Shown one piece after another: positions 1 to 9,783 of a DNA stretch of 64,000 bases; positions within the stretch are counted from its first letter, which is position 1, and every line of letters begins with the position of its first letter. The notes beneath the pieces were generated by a model that was not told the origin of the DNA, made no database searches, and was given only the letters and a program-made list of their open reading frames with translations. The translations under genes were made by a program, and so were the position numbers. Source of the stretch: Corallincola holothuriorum (lineage in GTDB: Bacteria > Pseudomonadota > Gammaproteobacteria > Enterobacterales > Neiellaceae). The DNA lies in contig NZ_QPID01000003.1 in NCBI RefSeq assembly GCF_003336225.1, positions 186,001 through 250,000 of the forward strand, written 5' to 3'.

Positions 1-369
1 CAGTTGGGTCTTTACCCGAGCTTTAACAATGGGTGGGCTAATGGGCTTGGTAATGTAGTCCACAGCTCCCAGCTCCAAGCCGCGTAGCTCATCTTCCGGA
101 CTGATTTTGGCGGTAACAAAGATCACCGGTATATGTTTGGTTACGGGGTCTTCTTTTAGTCGGCGACACACCTCGTAGCCATCAATGCCAGGCATCATGA
201 TGTCTAGTAGGATCAGTTCAGGAGGGGGTGACAAATGAGCGATCTTCAGCGCAATCTCGCCATTTTTAGCTGCTTTGACGTTGTAATCATCTCTTAGCAA
301 CCCAGCCAGAACGTCAATGTTCTCTGGCGTGTCATCGACCACCAGGATCGTTGCTTTATCGTTCGTCAC
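1..369 (-). CDS. Response regulator receiver protein (3' part outside window)
   Basis: The first 123 codons of a response regulator are visible; the rest lies left of the window. The start is a GTG at 369 with a GAGG-type ribosome site just upstream. Seen: an ILVVDD acidic pocket near the N-terminus, the phospho-acceptor Asp in LLDIMMP, a threonine in the FVTAK segment and a lysine in DYITKP, so this receiver domain looks fully functional. It starts 33 bases after the hybrid kinase gene in the same direction and is probably its cognate or downstream regulator. The DYITKPISPP wording of the last helix region is common in regulators with an HD-GYP output, but the output domain is not in the window, so that is only a guess. 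Confidence 0.88.
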   Translation of the reverse strand, partial: MTNDKATILVVDDTPENIDVLAGLLRDDYNVKAAKNGEIALKIAHLSPPPELILLDIMMPGIDGYEVCRRLKEDPVTKHIPVIFVTAKISPEDELRGLELGAVDYITKPISPPIVKARVKTQL

Positions 370-401
370 GTCCTTCACCTCACTCTCTTAGTCGCCGTCA
401 G

Positions 402-3400
402 TTACGGCGAAATGATCACTTGTTTCATCTGCTCTACGACTGCCTGAGCGGTTTCAAATTCATATTCATCGATAGCATTGCTGAGCTTGTTGATCAGTGG
501 TTGTAGCGTGTTGCCTTGTAATACCGTCTTGTTTTCAGCGAGATAATCACCGGCATCGGCATCATAATTACTCACCAACTCAGCCAATCGGTTGAGGATC
601 TTCTCAGCGAGCTCTTTGTCGATAGGAGCGGCCTCTGCCGATCCGGTAGTTTGTTCAGCACTATCACTATTTAATGCTCTTAGTGCCGCTATCAGCGGTT
701 CAAGCTGAGATTCAACCTCTTGGGCTAACTCTTCGGCCACATCACCAGCCAGTGCTGCAGCTTCCAGCAATGTCGCCTGCTCGGCGAGTTGTGAGGCGCC
801 AATGCTGCCGGCCAAACCTTTTAGCGTGTGTGCTTCCCTTACTGCAGCTTCTTGATTATTTTGCTGCCAAGCATCGCGGTAGCGAGTTGGCATCTCCGCC
901 TGACTCGTGGCGAACCTTGAGAGTAATCTGAGATAGAGCGAATGGTTTCCCTGAGTATGGGCTAACCCCTCTTGGATGTTCACGCCAGCGATCTCCGGTA
1001 TGGGCATAGCTTCTGCGTCAGCACCAGCTGTCTCAGTAGTTTCCGGTTGCCGTTGGATCGGTGTCGCCGGTGTGATCCAGCGTGCCATCGTGGTGAACAT
1101 CTCTTGTACATCAATCGGTTTTGGAATGTGGTCGTTCATACCCGCTTTGATTGCTTTCTCACGGTCTCCCGCCATGGCGTTAGCGGTTAAGGCGAGAATA
1201 GGTAAGCTCTTCCATTCCGGATTCTGGCGGATCAGAGTGGTGGTGGTGTAGCCGTCCATCACCGGCATCTGGCAATCCATCAGGATCCCATCAAAGCTGG
1301 TCTCATTGAGCAGTTCTAATGCATGTTCACCGTGATTTGCCAAGGATACCTTGATCTGTTGTTGTGTCAGTAGCTCCTCAATCAGCTCCTGGTTGACTTC
1401 GTTGTCTTCGACGACCAAAACGTTCGCGCCTCGCAATCTGTCTATCGCGTCCAGCGAGAGCCCTTGCCGCTGCTGGTGGCGGCTAATGTCGGCGACCTGA
1501 TGCCCCATTGCCAGCATGAGCGCATCAAGCAGTGATGAGGGGGTCAGGGGTTTGGTGAGTAGGCCGTGAAACTCTATACCGTGGGCGGCGGCAGATAACT
1601 CTTCGCGGCCATAAGCGGTGATCATAATAATTTTTGGCTGCGGCTCGATGAGTGTGGAATTTTGTATTCTTCGCACTGTTTCTACACCATCGATGGCAGG
1701 CATGCGCCAGTCCATCAAGACCAACTGATAACTCTGTTGCTGGAGGGCTTCAATGGCCAGCTGACCACTGTTTACAGCATCTACTTGGCAACCAAAGCGG
1801 GATAGCTGGCTGCAAAGGATCTCTCTGGCTGAAGCATTGTCGTCAACCACCAGGATATTGAGCTTGGCCACGGCATCTTCGCCAGCTCGTGTGGGGGCGA
1901 GCTCCACCTGTTGTCTTTGAAATGTCAGGGTAAAGCTAAATGTACTGCCAACGTCTGGCTTGCTTTGTAAGCTGATCTCGCCGCCCATCAACTCTGTTAA
2001 TTTGCGGCAGATGGCCAGCCCCAGTCCTGTGCCACCGTACTTCCGATTGGTGGAGCTGTCGGCCTGGGTAAAGGGCTGAAACAGCTTGGCTTGCTGTGCG
2101 TCCGTCATCCCTATGCCAGTGTCTCTGATGGCGAAAGAGAGGGTGGTTGAGTCATCGCTGAGCTTACTGCTATTCACTGAGATCACTATCTCGCCAGACT
2201 CGGTGAACTTCACTGCGTTGTTACCCAGGTTTGTTAGGATCTGCCCTAAACGCAAGGGGTCACCTATCAGTGCGGTGGGCAGATCAGGCTCAATATCGAA
2301 CAGTAATTCCAGCTCTTTTTCTTCAGCTTTAAGCCCAACAAGATTGGCTAAACCATCTAGCACGTCTTCGAGACGAAACGGGATCAATTCAATATCCAGC
2401 TTGCCAGCTTCGATTTTCGAGAAGTCTAAGATGTCATTGATGATGCCCAACAGTGCTTCTGAAGAGCGATGCACTTTTTCAATATAGTTTCTTTGTTTAT
2501 GACTGAGCTCTGTTTGCAGGGCCAAATGCGACATGCCGATGATCGCGTTCATTGGGGTGCGGATTTCGTGGCTCATATTGGCGAGAAAGTCACTTTTCGC
2601 CTGATTAGCCTCTTCTGCCCGTTGTCGTTCTAAGTCTGCTATCTCTTTTGCCTTGGAGGTCTCCGCTTGTAGCTCTTTTTGCTTTTGAATATTCAGAAAT
2701 ACACCGCTGAATCGTACTGGGTAGCCTCGACTATCTTTGCGTGAGACCTGACCAACGTTTAAAAACCAGCGGTATTGACCATCTTTCTGCTTTAGTCTGA
2801 TCTCGCTCTGATAAGGGGCGCTGGGATCTCTTTTCAGTTCAGCTAAATGTTCATCGTTAATGCTTCTGTCATCAGGGTGGGTCACCTGCTGTAGGCCTTG
2901 ATGTCCCCCTTTGATACTTGACCATTTCTCGTTGGAGACCAGGAGCTCTTTGGCTGAGTAGCCCAGCATATGAGCGAAATGTTGATTGACCATGACGATA
3001 TTTTGGGTGGGATAGTAATCCCAGACCCCAAGACCGGCACCTGATGAAGCGGCATCAAGTCGGTCTTCGCTCTCTTTCAGTTTGTCCTCTGCTTGTTTGC
3101 GCTTAGTGATATCTCTGACAATACCGGTGAAGCTGAGCTGGCCATTCCGAGTTGATTTGCCAACCATCAGGCTCATCGGAAACTCTTCATCAGCTTTAGT
3201 TTTGCCTGTCACTTCACGTTCATTGTTGACGACGCTAGAGGGCTTTCCAGGATAGTAATTAGCTAAAATATTATCGTGCTGAATTGCGATGTCTGCGGGC
3301 ATCAGCATGGAAACATTTTGTCCTTCCACCTCTGAGGCGGCATAGCCAAACATACGTTCGGCGGCAGGGCTGAATGTTTCGACTATTCCTTGTTGGTTAA

Positions 3401-5522
3401 TAACGATGATACCGTCAGGGACGGTCTCCAGAATATTGCGTATTCGCGCATCGCTCTCTTGCTGCTTTAGTTGCAGCTGTTGTTGCTCGGTAATGTCGAA
3501 CATGGTGCCATCGAACAGGGTTGCTATACCCTGTTCGTCAAAATTGAATGACGCACTGATGCTGACAATCCTCATGTCATTGGCATCACCACGTCGGTGC
3601 AGTCTTATTGTTACATCGGTCGGCTTGCGCTCTTTTTGGGATATGAATAACGCTTGTGGAATGATGTGTTGATCTTCCGTGATTATGAGCTCCGACAGCT
3701 TCCGCTTTGGTTGGCTGCCAAGGTAGTCTTCTGCTGGAAAACCGGTGATATCTTGCCAGCGTGGACTGATATAGACAGCATTGGCATTTGCCAGATTATT
3801 GTTGTGTATTTCATAGCGGAAGATGGCGCCTTGCAGGTTCTCTGTCAGGGTTCGGAACTGGTATTCGCTGGCTGAAAGTTGCTGTAAGACTTGTTCTCGG
3901 GCTGAGAGATCTAACGCAGAGAGGTTCAATTCGTCTCTGTTTTCGGTCGGTTTTACCGACAGCGAGACAGTCACCTTGGTGTTGTCGTGCCGCAGTAGTA
4001 TGACATCTTTATCTTTTATCTCGTCGCCTGCAGCGAGGTGATCAAAGGCGGTATCCGTTGCCTCGACTTGTGTTGGGGGTAACAAGTTGTTCCAAGTCAG
4101 ACGCTCAAATTCATGACGGTCATAACCGAGCAGTTCGGCAAAGGCCGCGTTGTGCTTAATAAAACCACCATCGCTGTTGAGGCTGGCATAGGCGACAGGG
4201 GAGTATTCATACAACGTCCACAGCATATTTTCGCGGTCTTTGAGATCGGAGGTTCGTTCAGCTACGTTGTGTTCGAGTTGGGCATTGGCTTGCTGCAGCT
4301 TTAGGGTGACCTCGCGACCTATCCAAAAGATGAGTAATGCCATCATCAGACATAGCAATAGAATACAGACAATGATGACGGAGATAATGTTTCTCAGCTC
4401 TAGATAGCCTTCTAATACCTCATTACGATCGATCTCAGTGACGACTCCGAAGCCCAATTCGTCGACCCAGCGCCATGCGCCCAGCACCTGGATCCCGCGA
4501 TAATCCATATAGCCTTCGCTATGGCTACCGGTACTCTGCGCAGCGATCTGCGCTGCGCTGAAGGATAGCGGAAGAGAGTCTCGTTCTGATGGTTGTAGGG
4601 GAGCATCGTGGAGATCTCGGCCAGGATTGTTTAGGGTAACGTTGAGCACCGAACTGGTATCTTCTGCCAACAGCCCCATGGCCTGGAGTGAGGGTTCAAA
4701 TCGGCTAGGGGAAAGCATACGTCCATCATCACTGACAAAGTAGGATTCCCCCGAACTGCCGAATTGGCCGCTGACCGTGAGAGAACGAAACTCACCGATA
4801 GGGTCGATACGCAAGGTCAACACTGCGATGACTTCGCCACTATCATCTCTTATCGGTGAGGCAATAAACATGGTCGCAACATTATGGCTTAGCTCCCCGC
4901 TCTTCGTAGGCAAGGCCACGTCAGTCTGCATCGGGGGAATAAGCACAGTCTCGCCGTTGAAAGCGCGGGCAAGTAAATAGCTGTGATAATGGTCGATGAT
5001 ATTAATCTGACCCAGATTATCGTCCCGCATCGAGCCGATGTTTATTCGGTTTGGACTGATAATGAAGAAGCCCATATCACCATAACTATCGCGAACACGC
5101 TGGAACATATCCCGTAGGGTCTGCAGCGGTGCACTTTGTTTTAGTGCTATCGCGTTAGGCGGTACTTTCAGTAAATCAGCTGTCAGCTGTTTAAAGCGAG
5201 GAAAGCCGGTCACGGATGTCGCCCGGAATTTCCAACCATCCAACCAGCTGACCAGGGCAGCTTCCATGGTGTCAGTCACGGCCGCCAGTGTATCCACCGC
5301 CTGATTTTGCATCCGCTGTTTAGATGTCGCTAAGCCGGCTTGGGTGATCAGCAGAATCAGGGCGAGTAGTAACAAAATGGCAGTACTGGCGAGCAGTTTG
5401 GAGCGTTGGCCACTGCGATGTGTAGTCACAGCGCGTACCGTTGAACGATATAGCAGTGCAGCATTAACCAGCAGTGCTAGCAACAGCAAGATACCGAGGC
5501 CGAAGATCACCTCAACTGGCAT
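402..5522 (-). CDS. Large membrane-bound hybrid sensor histidine kinase (Cache-PAS4-HK-REC2-HPt)
   Basis: A 1706-residue hybrid kinase. Order seen: two hydrophobic N-terminal segments (about 5-25 and 43-62), a periplasmic Cache-like sensor region (about 70-375), a membrane segment near 380-403, a short coiled coil, four consecutive PAS-type modules (about 430-955), a HisKA domain with phospho-acceptor His985 in SHEIRTP, an HATPase domain with N and G boxes (DTGIGM, GGTGLGL), two receiver domains (Asp1271 in LMDWRMP and Asp1416 in LMDCQMP) and an HPt domain with His1565 in HTLKGLAG. About 70 helical residues follow the HPt. All catalytic residues are present. It should sense a small periplasmic ligand and pass phosphate His-Asp-His to a separate regulator. 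It lies 24 bases downstream of the receiver pseudokinase gene and is followed by a response regulator gene, all in one operon. Confidence 0.93.
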   Translation of the reverse strand: MPVEVIFGLGILLLLALLVNAALLYRSTVRAVTTHRSGQRSKLLASTAILLLLALILLITQAGLATSKQRMQNQAVDTLAAVTDTMEAALVSWLDGWKFRATSVTGFPRFKQLTADLLKVPPNAIALKQSAPLQTLRDMFQRVRDSYGDMGFFIISPNRINIGSMRDDNLGQINIIDHYHSYLLARAFNGETVLIPPMQTDVALPTKSGELSHNVATMFIASPIRDDSGEVIAVLTLRIDPIGEFRSLTVSGQFGSSGESYFVSDDGRMLSPSRFEPSLQAMGLLAEDTSSVLNVTLNNPGRDLHDAPLQPSERDSLPLSFSAAQIAAQSTGSHSEGYMDYRGIQVLGAWRWVDELGFGVVTEIDRNEVLEGYLELRNIISVIIVCILLLCLMMALLIFWIGREVTLKLQQANAQLEHNVAERTSDLKDRENMLWTLYEYSPVAYASLNSDGGFIKHNAAFAELLGYDRHEFERLTWNNLLPPTQVEATDTAFDHLAAGDEIKDKDVILLRHDNTKVTVSLSVKPTENRDELNLSALDLSAREQVLQQLSASEYQFRTLTENLQGAIFRYEIHNNNLANANAVYISPRWQDITGFPAEDYLGSQPKRKLSELIITEDQHIIPQALFISQKERKPTDVTIRLHRRGDANDMRIVSISASFNFDEQGIATLFDGTMFDITEQQQLQLKQQESDARIRNILETVPDGIIVINQQGIVETFSPAAERMFGYAASEVEGQNVSMLMPADIAIQHDNILANYYPGKPSSVVNNEREVTGKTKADEEFPMSLMVGKSTRNGQLSFTGIVRDITKRKQAEDKLKESEDRLDAASSGAGLGVWDYYPTQNIVMVNQHFAHMLGYSAKELLVSNEKWSSIKGGHQGLQQVTHPDDRSINDEHLAELKRDPSAPYQSEIRLKQKDGQYRWFLNVGQVSRKDSRGYPVRFSGVFLNIQKQKELQAETSKAKEIADLERQRAEEANQAKSDFLANMSHEIRTPMNAIIGMSHLALQTELSHKQRNYIEKVHRSSEALLGIINDILDFSKIEAGKLDIELIPFRLEDVLDGLANLVGLKAEEKELELLFDIEPDLPTALIGDPLRLGQILTNLGNNAVKFTESGEIVISVNSSKLSDDSTTLSFAIRDTGIGMTDAQQAKLFQPFTQADSSTNRKYGGTGLGLAICRKLTELMGGEISLQSKPDVGSTFSFTLTFQRQQVELAPTRAGEDAVAKLNILVVDDNASAREILCSQLSRFGCQVDAVNSGQLAIEALQQQSYQLVLMDWRMPAIDGVETVRRIQNSTLIEPQPKIIMITAYGREELSAAAHGIEFHGLLTKPLTPSSLLDALMLAMGHQVADISRHQQRQGLSLDAIDRLRGANVLVVEDNEVNQELIEELLTQQQIKVSLANHGEHALELLNETSFDGILMDCQMPVMDGYTTTTLIRQNPEWKSLPILALTANAMAGDREKAIKAGMNDHIPKPIDVQEMFTTMARWITPATPIQRQPETTETAGADAEAMPIPEIAGVNIQEGLAHTQGNHSLYLRLLSRFATSQAEMPTRYRDAWQQNNQEAAVREAHTLKGLAGSIGASQLAEQATLLEAAALAGDVAEELAQEVESQLEPLIAALRALNSDSAEQTTGSAEAAPIDKELAEKILNRLAELVSNYDADAGDYLAENKTVLQGNTLQPLINKLSNAIDEYEFETAQAVVEQMKQVIISP

Positions 5523-5546
5523 GAGAGATAGCTCCCGACATGGTCA

Positions 5547-7106
5547 TTATCGTGAAGCAGCCTGTGGCAGCGCGATCATGATGCTGGTGTTGTCATTGAT
5601 CTCATCGCTGGAGCTTTCCACTCGGCCACTTTGCGCCTCGGTGAGTAGTTTGGCGGTGTAATTACCGATAGCGTGTTGATGTTTGGCATTTTTTTGCCAC
5701 AGCGTTGCTTGTTGCTGAGCAGTCAAAACACCGGAGAAATTGATGATCACCTCGAGTTGCTGCCGTGCTCTGAGTGTCAAAGATACCTGAGTTTTATCTG
5801 GTGCCGATTCACAGGCAAAGCGGATCAAATTATAAAAAATTGAGTAACACCAAAGCGGATCGGCATTGGCTTTTAATGACAAGTCCTCTTCATCATGGTT
5901 GAGAAACAGCATGAGACGTTTTGAGGCGTAGCTGTTTTTTGCCTGCTCAAACAGCTTCTCCAACAAGGGTAAGAGTTGAAAGGGTTTGGGTTTTAGTGTG
6001 AATTGACCCGATTCAACTTTGTAAAGTTCGGATGAGAGATTCACCATATTCAAGATATGCAGTGCCATCTCATCGATCTGCATCGCTTTCTCTTTGATGT
6101 CAGGGCCAATGCCTCGCTGGGTACCGATCTGTTCGGCGAGTTTGATGATGTCATCTAATGGCGACGTGAGATCGTTCTTCAGGATCCGTTCCACTTCATC
6201 TTGTAACTCACGATTTTCGAGCATGGTGTCATAGTCATCCTGCAACTGCTTATGATGCATGACGTAACTCATTAAGTTACGTACCCGTAGCTTTAAAAGC
6301 TGTGGCTCAATCGGTTTTTTAACGTAATCAACAGCGCCTAGGTCGAACCCTTTCAGTTGATGCTCTATGTCGTGGAGGGCGGTGATTAAAATGACAGGAA
6401 TATTTTCTGACTGCGGATGTTGCCGCATGGCGCGCAAAACGTCATAGCCACTTATTTTCGGCATCATAATATCGAGCAGTACGAGGTCGGGGGGCGTATC
6501 TGATTGGGTGATTTCGATCGCTTTGGCGCCATCTTTGACCAATAAAAGACGATAGGTGTCTTTTAGTAATCCGGAGATCAACATTAAATTATCTGGGGTG
6601 TCATCGACCACTAAAATGGTTGGTTGGGCGTTACTTTGTTTGACGTCTGCTGAGCTACCGGCGGCTTTCTGTTCTGAGGCTGAGCGTCGTATTTTAGCGG
6701 CTTTTGGCTTATCGGTGAGCGCTTTGATTACACGGTTTCTTAAGTCTCCAGTGGTAAAGGGTTTTACCAGTAGGTCGGTCACTCCCATCTGAATCGCTTG
6801 CTGTACATGCTCGCGTTCCGCATCGGCAGTGATCAAAATAAAGGGAATATTCGCGGTTGAAGGGTTTTCTTTTACCTGCTCTAGTAGCTCAAAGCCACTC
6901 ATTTGCGGCATGTTCCAGTCGCTAAGAATGATGTTTACTCGGCGTTTGGTTAGTTGTAACAGGGCATCTGCGCCGTTTTTGGCGTGGATCACCTCTTTTA
7001 CCCCTAGTTTGCGTAATTGTTCGCTGGTGATTTTGCGCATCGCTTCCATATTATCGACCACCATGGCGATAATGGTTTGATTATCGAGATGCATTGGCAT
7101 CAGCAT
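5547..7106 (-). CDS. Double-receiver protein with degenerate histidine kinase module
   Basis: A 519-residue soluble protein, probable first gene of the leftward operon; GGGAGAG lies six bases before the ATG. Receiver 1 (about 10-130) keeps Asp63 in LSDWNMP and the TA/KP residues, but its acidic pair reads VVDN rather than DD. Receiver 2 (about 162-280) is complete, with VVDD and Asp212 in LLDIMMP. The C-terminal half resembles a HisKA-HATPase unit: the H-box position reads KNDLTSPL, with Asn311 where the phospho-acceptor His should be. An N-box-like stretch (YNLIRFACE) remains, but there are no clear glycine-rich ATP-lid boxes. It therefore looks like a pseudokinase or protein-interaction module that receives phosphate rather than donating it. 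The fold assignment is by motif reading only. Confidence 0.85.
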   Translation of the reverse strand: MLMPMHLDNQTIIAMVVDNMEAMRKITSEQLRKLGVKEVIHAKNGADALLQLTKRRVNIILSDWNMPQMSGFELLEQVKENPSTANIPFILITADAEREHVQQAIQMGVTDLLVKPFTTGDLRNRVIKALTDKPKAAKIRRSASEQKAAGSSADVKQSNAQPTILVVDDTPDNLMLISGLLKDTYRLLLVKDGAKAIEITQSDTPPDLVLLDIMMPKISGYDVLRAMRQHPQSENIPVILITALHDIEHQLKGFDLGAVDYVKKPIEPQLLKLRVRNLMSYVMHHKQLQDDYDTMLENRELQDEVERILKNDLTSPLDDIIKLAEQIGTQRGIGPDIKEKAMQIDEMALHILNMVNLSSELYKVESGQFTLKPKPFQLLPLLEKLFEQAKNSYASKRLMLFLNHDEEDLSLKANADPLWCYSIFYNLIRFACESAPDKTQVSLTLRARQQLEVIINFSGVLTAQQQATLWQKNAKHQHAIGNYTAKLLTEAQSGRVESSSDEINDNTSIMIALPQAASR

Positions 7107-7282
7107 GAATACTCTCCCGCGAAACGTGGTTCAACCTGATTATTCAATATCAAAGAAGATTATTGATTAGTGTAGGGAAAGTATTGTTGATCAAGGCATT
7201 TTTTCAAGCTTGATCGAGGGAGATGTGAGCTGAGTTTGCAGATTAAGTGGTGATAAATAACGGGGAATGAAGGATACGCGCG

Positions 7283-7741
7283 TTAGCGCATATCCACGAC
7301 CAAGCCTTCAATAAATACCACGCGTTGCGGGCGGTAATCCTGAAATACCCATTCTACAACTTCTGAGCCTTCACCATTGACGTGGCTGTACTCACGGAAG
7401 TCGAGACCGCGACTCACTTTCCGCACCTGCGCCATCGTCATGCAACGACGAACTGTCCAAGCACGGATACCGTCTTTGATTGCGGAGCGGGTTTGATAGT
7501 CCATTTGGCATTGATGGCCTTTGGTGGTGTGGACTACTTGCCCATCAGACTCTGCAGGCTCATCTAGCCCACCCCAAATTTCTGCCTTGGGTTTGCTACC
7601 TGGTGATGCCAGTACATTGACTTCACTGCCTGGTGCGTCGGCACAGGGCGTGTCTTGAAATGAACCATCTTGGCACTGATATATCTTTGCTTGTGCCAGT
7701 GGCGAGAAAGCTAGGCAAAGCATTACTAACAACCGAAGCAT
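7283..7741 (-). CDS. DUF4124-type small secreted protein
   Basis: About 152 residues starting at the ATG at 7741, preceded by AGGAAG at good spacing; a longer reading upstream has no ribosome site. A cleavable signal peptide (MLRLLVMLCLAFSPLAQA) is followed by KIYQCQDGSFQDTPC, the cysteine-containing N-terminal motif of DUF4124 proteins. Four further cysteine or basic positions lie in the C-terminal half. The protein should be periplasmic. Function is unknown; nothing in the neighbours indicates a role. It appears monocistronic. Confidence 0.78.
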   Translation of the reverse strand: MLRLLVMLCLAFSPLAQAKIYQCQDGSFQDTPCADAPGSEVNVLASPGSKPKAEIWGGLDEPAESDGQVVHTTKGHQCQMDYQTRSAIKDGIRAWTVRRCMTMAQVRKVSRGLDFREYSHVNGEGSEVVEWVFQDYRPQRVVFIEGLVVDMR

Positions 7742-7940
7742 GTCGACTTCCTGAATCTGATGAATCAATACAAACTGATAATTACACGTATGATGCACGT
7801 GGTTCGGCTAAAAATACCATAATTCAGCTCAAATTTGAGCCAGTTTGTGAAGAAGTTGTAACAAAATGCGGCAATCATCACGGCATTTAAGTGAGCTCTT
7901 TATTAGTGATATTGCGTTTGGCGTGCAAACCCAGCACTAA

Positions 7941-8744
7941 TCATTGGCTTAAGAAGTGCTCGCTCAAGTAGTGGGCGACGGCTTCATCGACATGACTGCC
8001 TATCACCGGGAGGCCTGGTAGCCTGCGTTTTAATTCGTCTGAGCCGTTGGCCATAATGGCGCCATGACCTGCAACTTCAAGGAGTTGTTGATCGTTGAGG
8101 CCATCGCCAAAGGCAACGACTTGATCGCTTGTCAGGCCTTTGGCATCCATTACCACTTTCAGTGCTTCTCCTTTGGAAACGCCCCCAGCCATGACTTCCA
8201 GGCAGATAGGTAAACTGAACGCAATACTGAGGGCGTCACCATGGGTGGCTTTTAGACGGCTTTCCAGTGCGAGCAGCTCTTCGTGTTCACCTAACCAAAA
8301 TAACTTGGCGACATTGGATGTCGGCAGCTTTTCGTGGGCCACAATCTGATATTTAAAGCCGGAATCCTTATGAAATTCTAATATTTCCGGGTGCGGGCGC
8401 GTCACCCACCAGTTGTCATCTTGATAGATATTGATCTTAATATTGTCTGAAAATTGCTCTTGTAGCAGAGATTCAACCAGTGGTGCGGGAATGTCATGGC
8501 GAAAGATGCACTGTCCCTCACGATTGTGGACGCGAGAGCCGTTGCTGGTGATGAGAAAAATCTCCATGTTGAGCTTTTGCCGGATCATTTCGACATCCGC
8601 CCAGTGACGACCGGAGGCAAGGATCAATTTCATCCCTTTTTCCTGAGTCAATGCATTCAATACGCGTTGGGTGTAGTCGCCAACGGTGTGATGGTCGTTT
8701 AGTAAGGTACCGTCAAGATCTGAAACGATCGCTTTTATCATCAT
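7941..8744 (-). CDS. yigL: HAD-IIB (Cof-type) sugar/pyridoxal phosphatase, YigL-like
   Basis: About 267 residues. The N-terminal SDLDGTLLND is the HAD motif I with nucleophile and acid/base Asp; LASGR gives motif II, and a conserved Lys in VSKGEAL plus FGDGLNDQQLL give motifs III and IV. The size and the C2-type cap match the Cof/HAD-IIB group. In E. coli yigL, a pyridoxal phosphate phosphatase, follows pldB directly, and the same order is seen here, which supports the name. Start is one of two adjacent ATG codons (8744 or 8741), with CGGAG upstream. Cytosolic; the exact substrate is inferred only from synteny. Confidence 0.85.
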   Translation of the reverse strand: MMIKAIVSDLDGTLLNDHHTVGDYTQRVLNALTQEKGMKLILASGRHWADVEMIRQKLNMEIFLITSNGSRVHNREGQCIFRHDIPAPLVESLLQEQFSDNIKINIYQDDNWWVTRPHPEILEFHKDSGFKYQIVAHEKLPTSNVAKLFWLGEHEELLALESRLKATHGDALSIAFSLPICLEVMAGGVSKGEALKVVMDAKGLTSDQVVAFGDGLNDQQLLEVAGHGAIMANGSDELKRRLPGLPVIGSHVDEAVAHYLSEHFLSQ

Positions 8745-8775
8745 GGTACTCCGCAACAACATGGATTAGTTAAGT

Positions 8776-9771
8776 TTAGTGTTGAAGCCCCGCTTTGGCG
8801 CTATTTTGGGCAAAAAATGAGAGTATGGCTTGCATCGTTGGCTGACGAAATTGGTCCGCTTCGATCAGTAGCTCGTGCTTAGCCCCATCGATACAGTGGT
8901 GTCGACACTCTTGCGCTGCGGCGGTAAAGGCTACGATACCTCGCCGGTCGACTATCTCATCATCACCTGCTTCCAGAATAAGGATGGGCAGGCGTATTTT
9001 GTGTGCATGCTGCAGCACGCCTTCGCAGGCCTGAACGGCTTCTTCGACCCATTGTGGCGTTGGACTGCCTAACTGTAATTCAGGACGAGATTGGTAGAGA
9101 GCGCGAAATAGTTGGTAGCGGGCGCTACTGTGACTGAGCAGATTGTTGTTAAAGGGCTTGTCTTTGTAATTGGAGCCAAACAGAAAATAACCGGGTTCAC
9201 CACCAAATAGGTGGCAGCATAATCGGCTGCAGAAGGCCCAGCTGTTTACTAATTGCTTGGCCAAGAACTCAGGTATTTTGCCACTGTGGATCTGAAACAT
9301 TGGCGAACAAAATGCAACGCTACAGATATGAGGCGCATGGGCGATCAGGTAGTGAGCGGCGACACAACAGCCCATTGAGTGGCACAGTAAGTGAGTCTGC
9401 TGGTATTGCCTTGGCCATAACTCATGTTGGCAGAGCTGGTGGAGATCGTCACTGTAATAGTGAAATGCTTCGACGTAACCTTTGTGTGGGTTTTGCGTCA
9501 TCCGCTGCGAAGCACCTTGGCCACGGTGGTCATAGGTAAAAACGGCATAGCCAGCGGTGACCAGTTCAGCGATGGTTTCCCAATATTTGTAATGGCTTTC
9601 TATTCGCCCGTTGACCACCAGTACGACCTCGGTGGCGCCTTCGGGGTGGTAACAGGCCCAATCTAATGCAATCTCATTGATCCCAGCGAAGCGTCCGCGA
9701 CAGACAATCTGCTCCAATTCCGCTTGGATCGACTCCGCTTGCGCTGCGTTCAGTTGAGATTCAGATAGCAT
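8776..9771 (-). CDS. pldB: Lysophospholipase L2-like alpha/beta hydrolase
   Basis: A 331-residue alpha/beta hydrolase. The nucleophile elbow reads CHSMG (a GxSxG variant with Cys first), preceded by YDHRGQGAS, the typical oxyanion/strand region of monoglyceride lipase and PldB-type enzymes. ILEAGDDEIV supplies the acidic residue and AKHELL the catalytic His. PldB hydrolyses lysophospholipids at the inner membrane. No signal peptide is seen, in line with PldB. It lies 31 bases upstream of the YigL-like gene (the E. coli pair) and 12 bases downstream of the DUF2059 gene, suggesting a three-gene leftward unit. Confidence 0.86.
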   Translation of the reverse strand: MLSESQLNAAQAESIQAELEQIVCRGRFAGINEIALDWACYHPEGATEVVLVVNGRIESHYKYWETIAELVTAGYAVFTYDHRGQGASQRMTQNPHKGYVEAFHYYSDDLHQLCQHELWPRQYQQTHLLCHSMGCCVAAHYLIAHAPHICSVAFCSPMFQIHSGKIPEFLAKQLVNSWAFCSRLCCHLFGGEPGYFLFGSNYKDKPFNNNLLSHSSARYQLFRALYQSRPELQLGSPTPQWVEEAVQACEGVLQHAHKIRLPILILEAGDDEIVDRRGIVAFTAAAQECRHHCIDGAKHELLIEADQFRQPTMQAILSFFAQNSAKAGLQH

Positions 9772-9783
9772 TAGCCATTCCGG

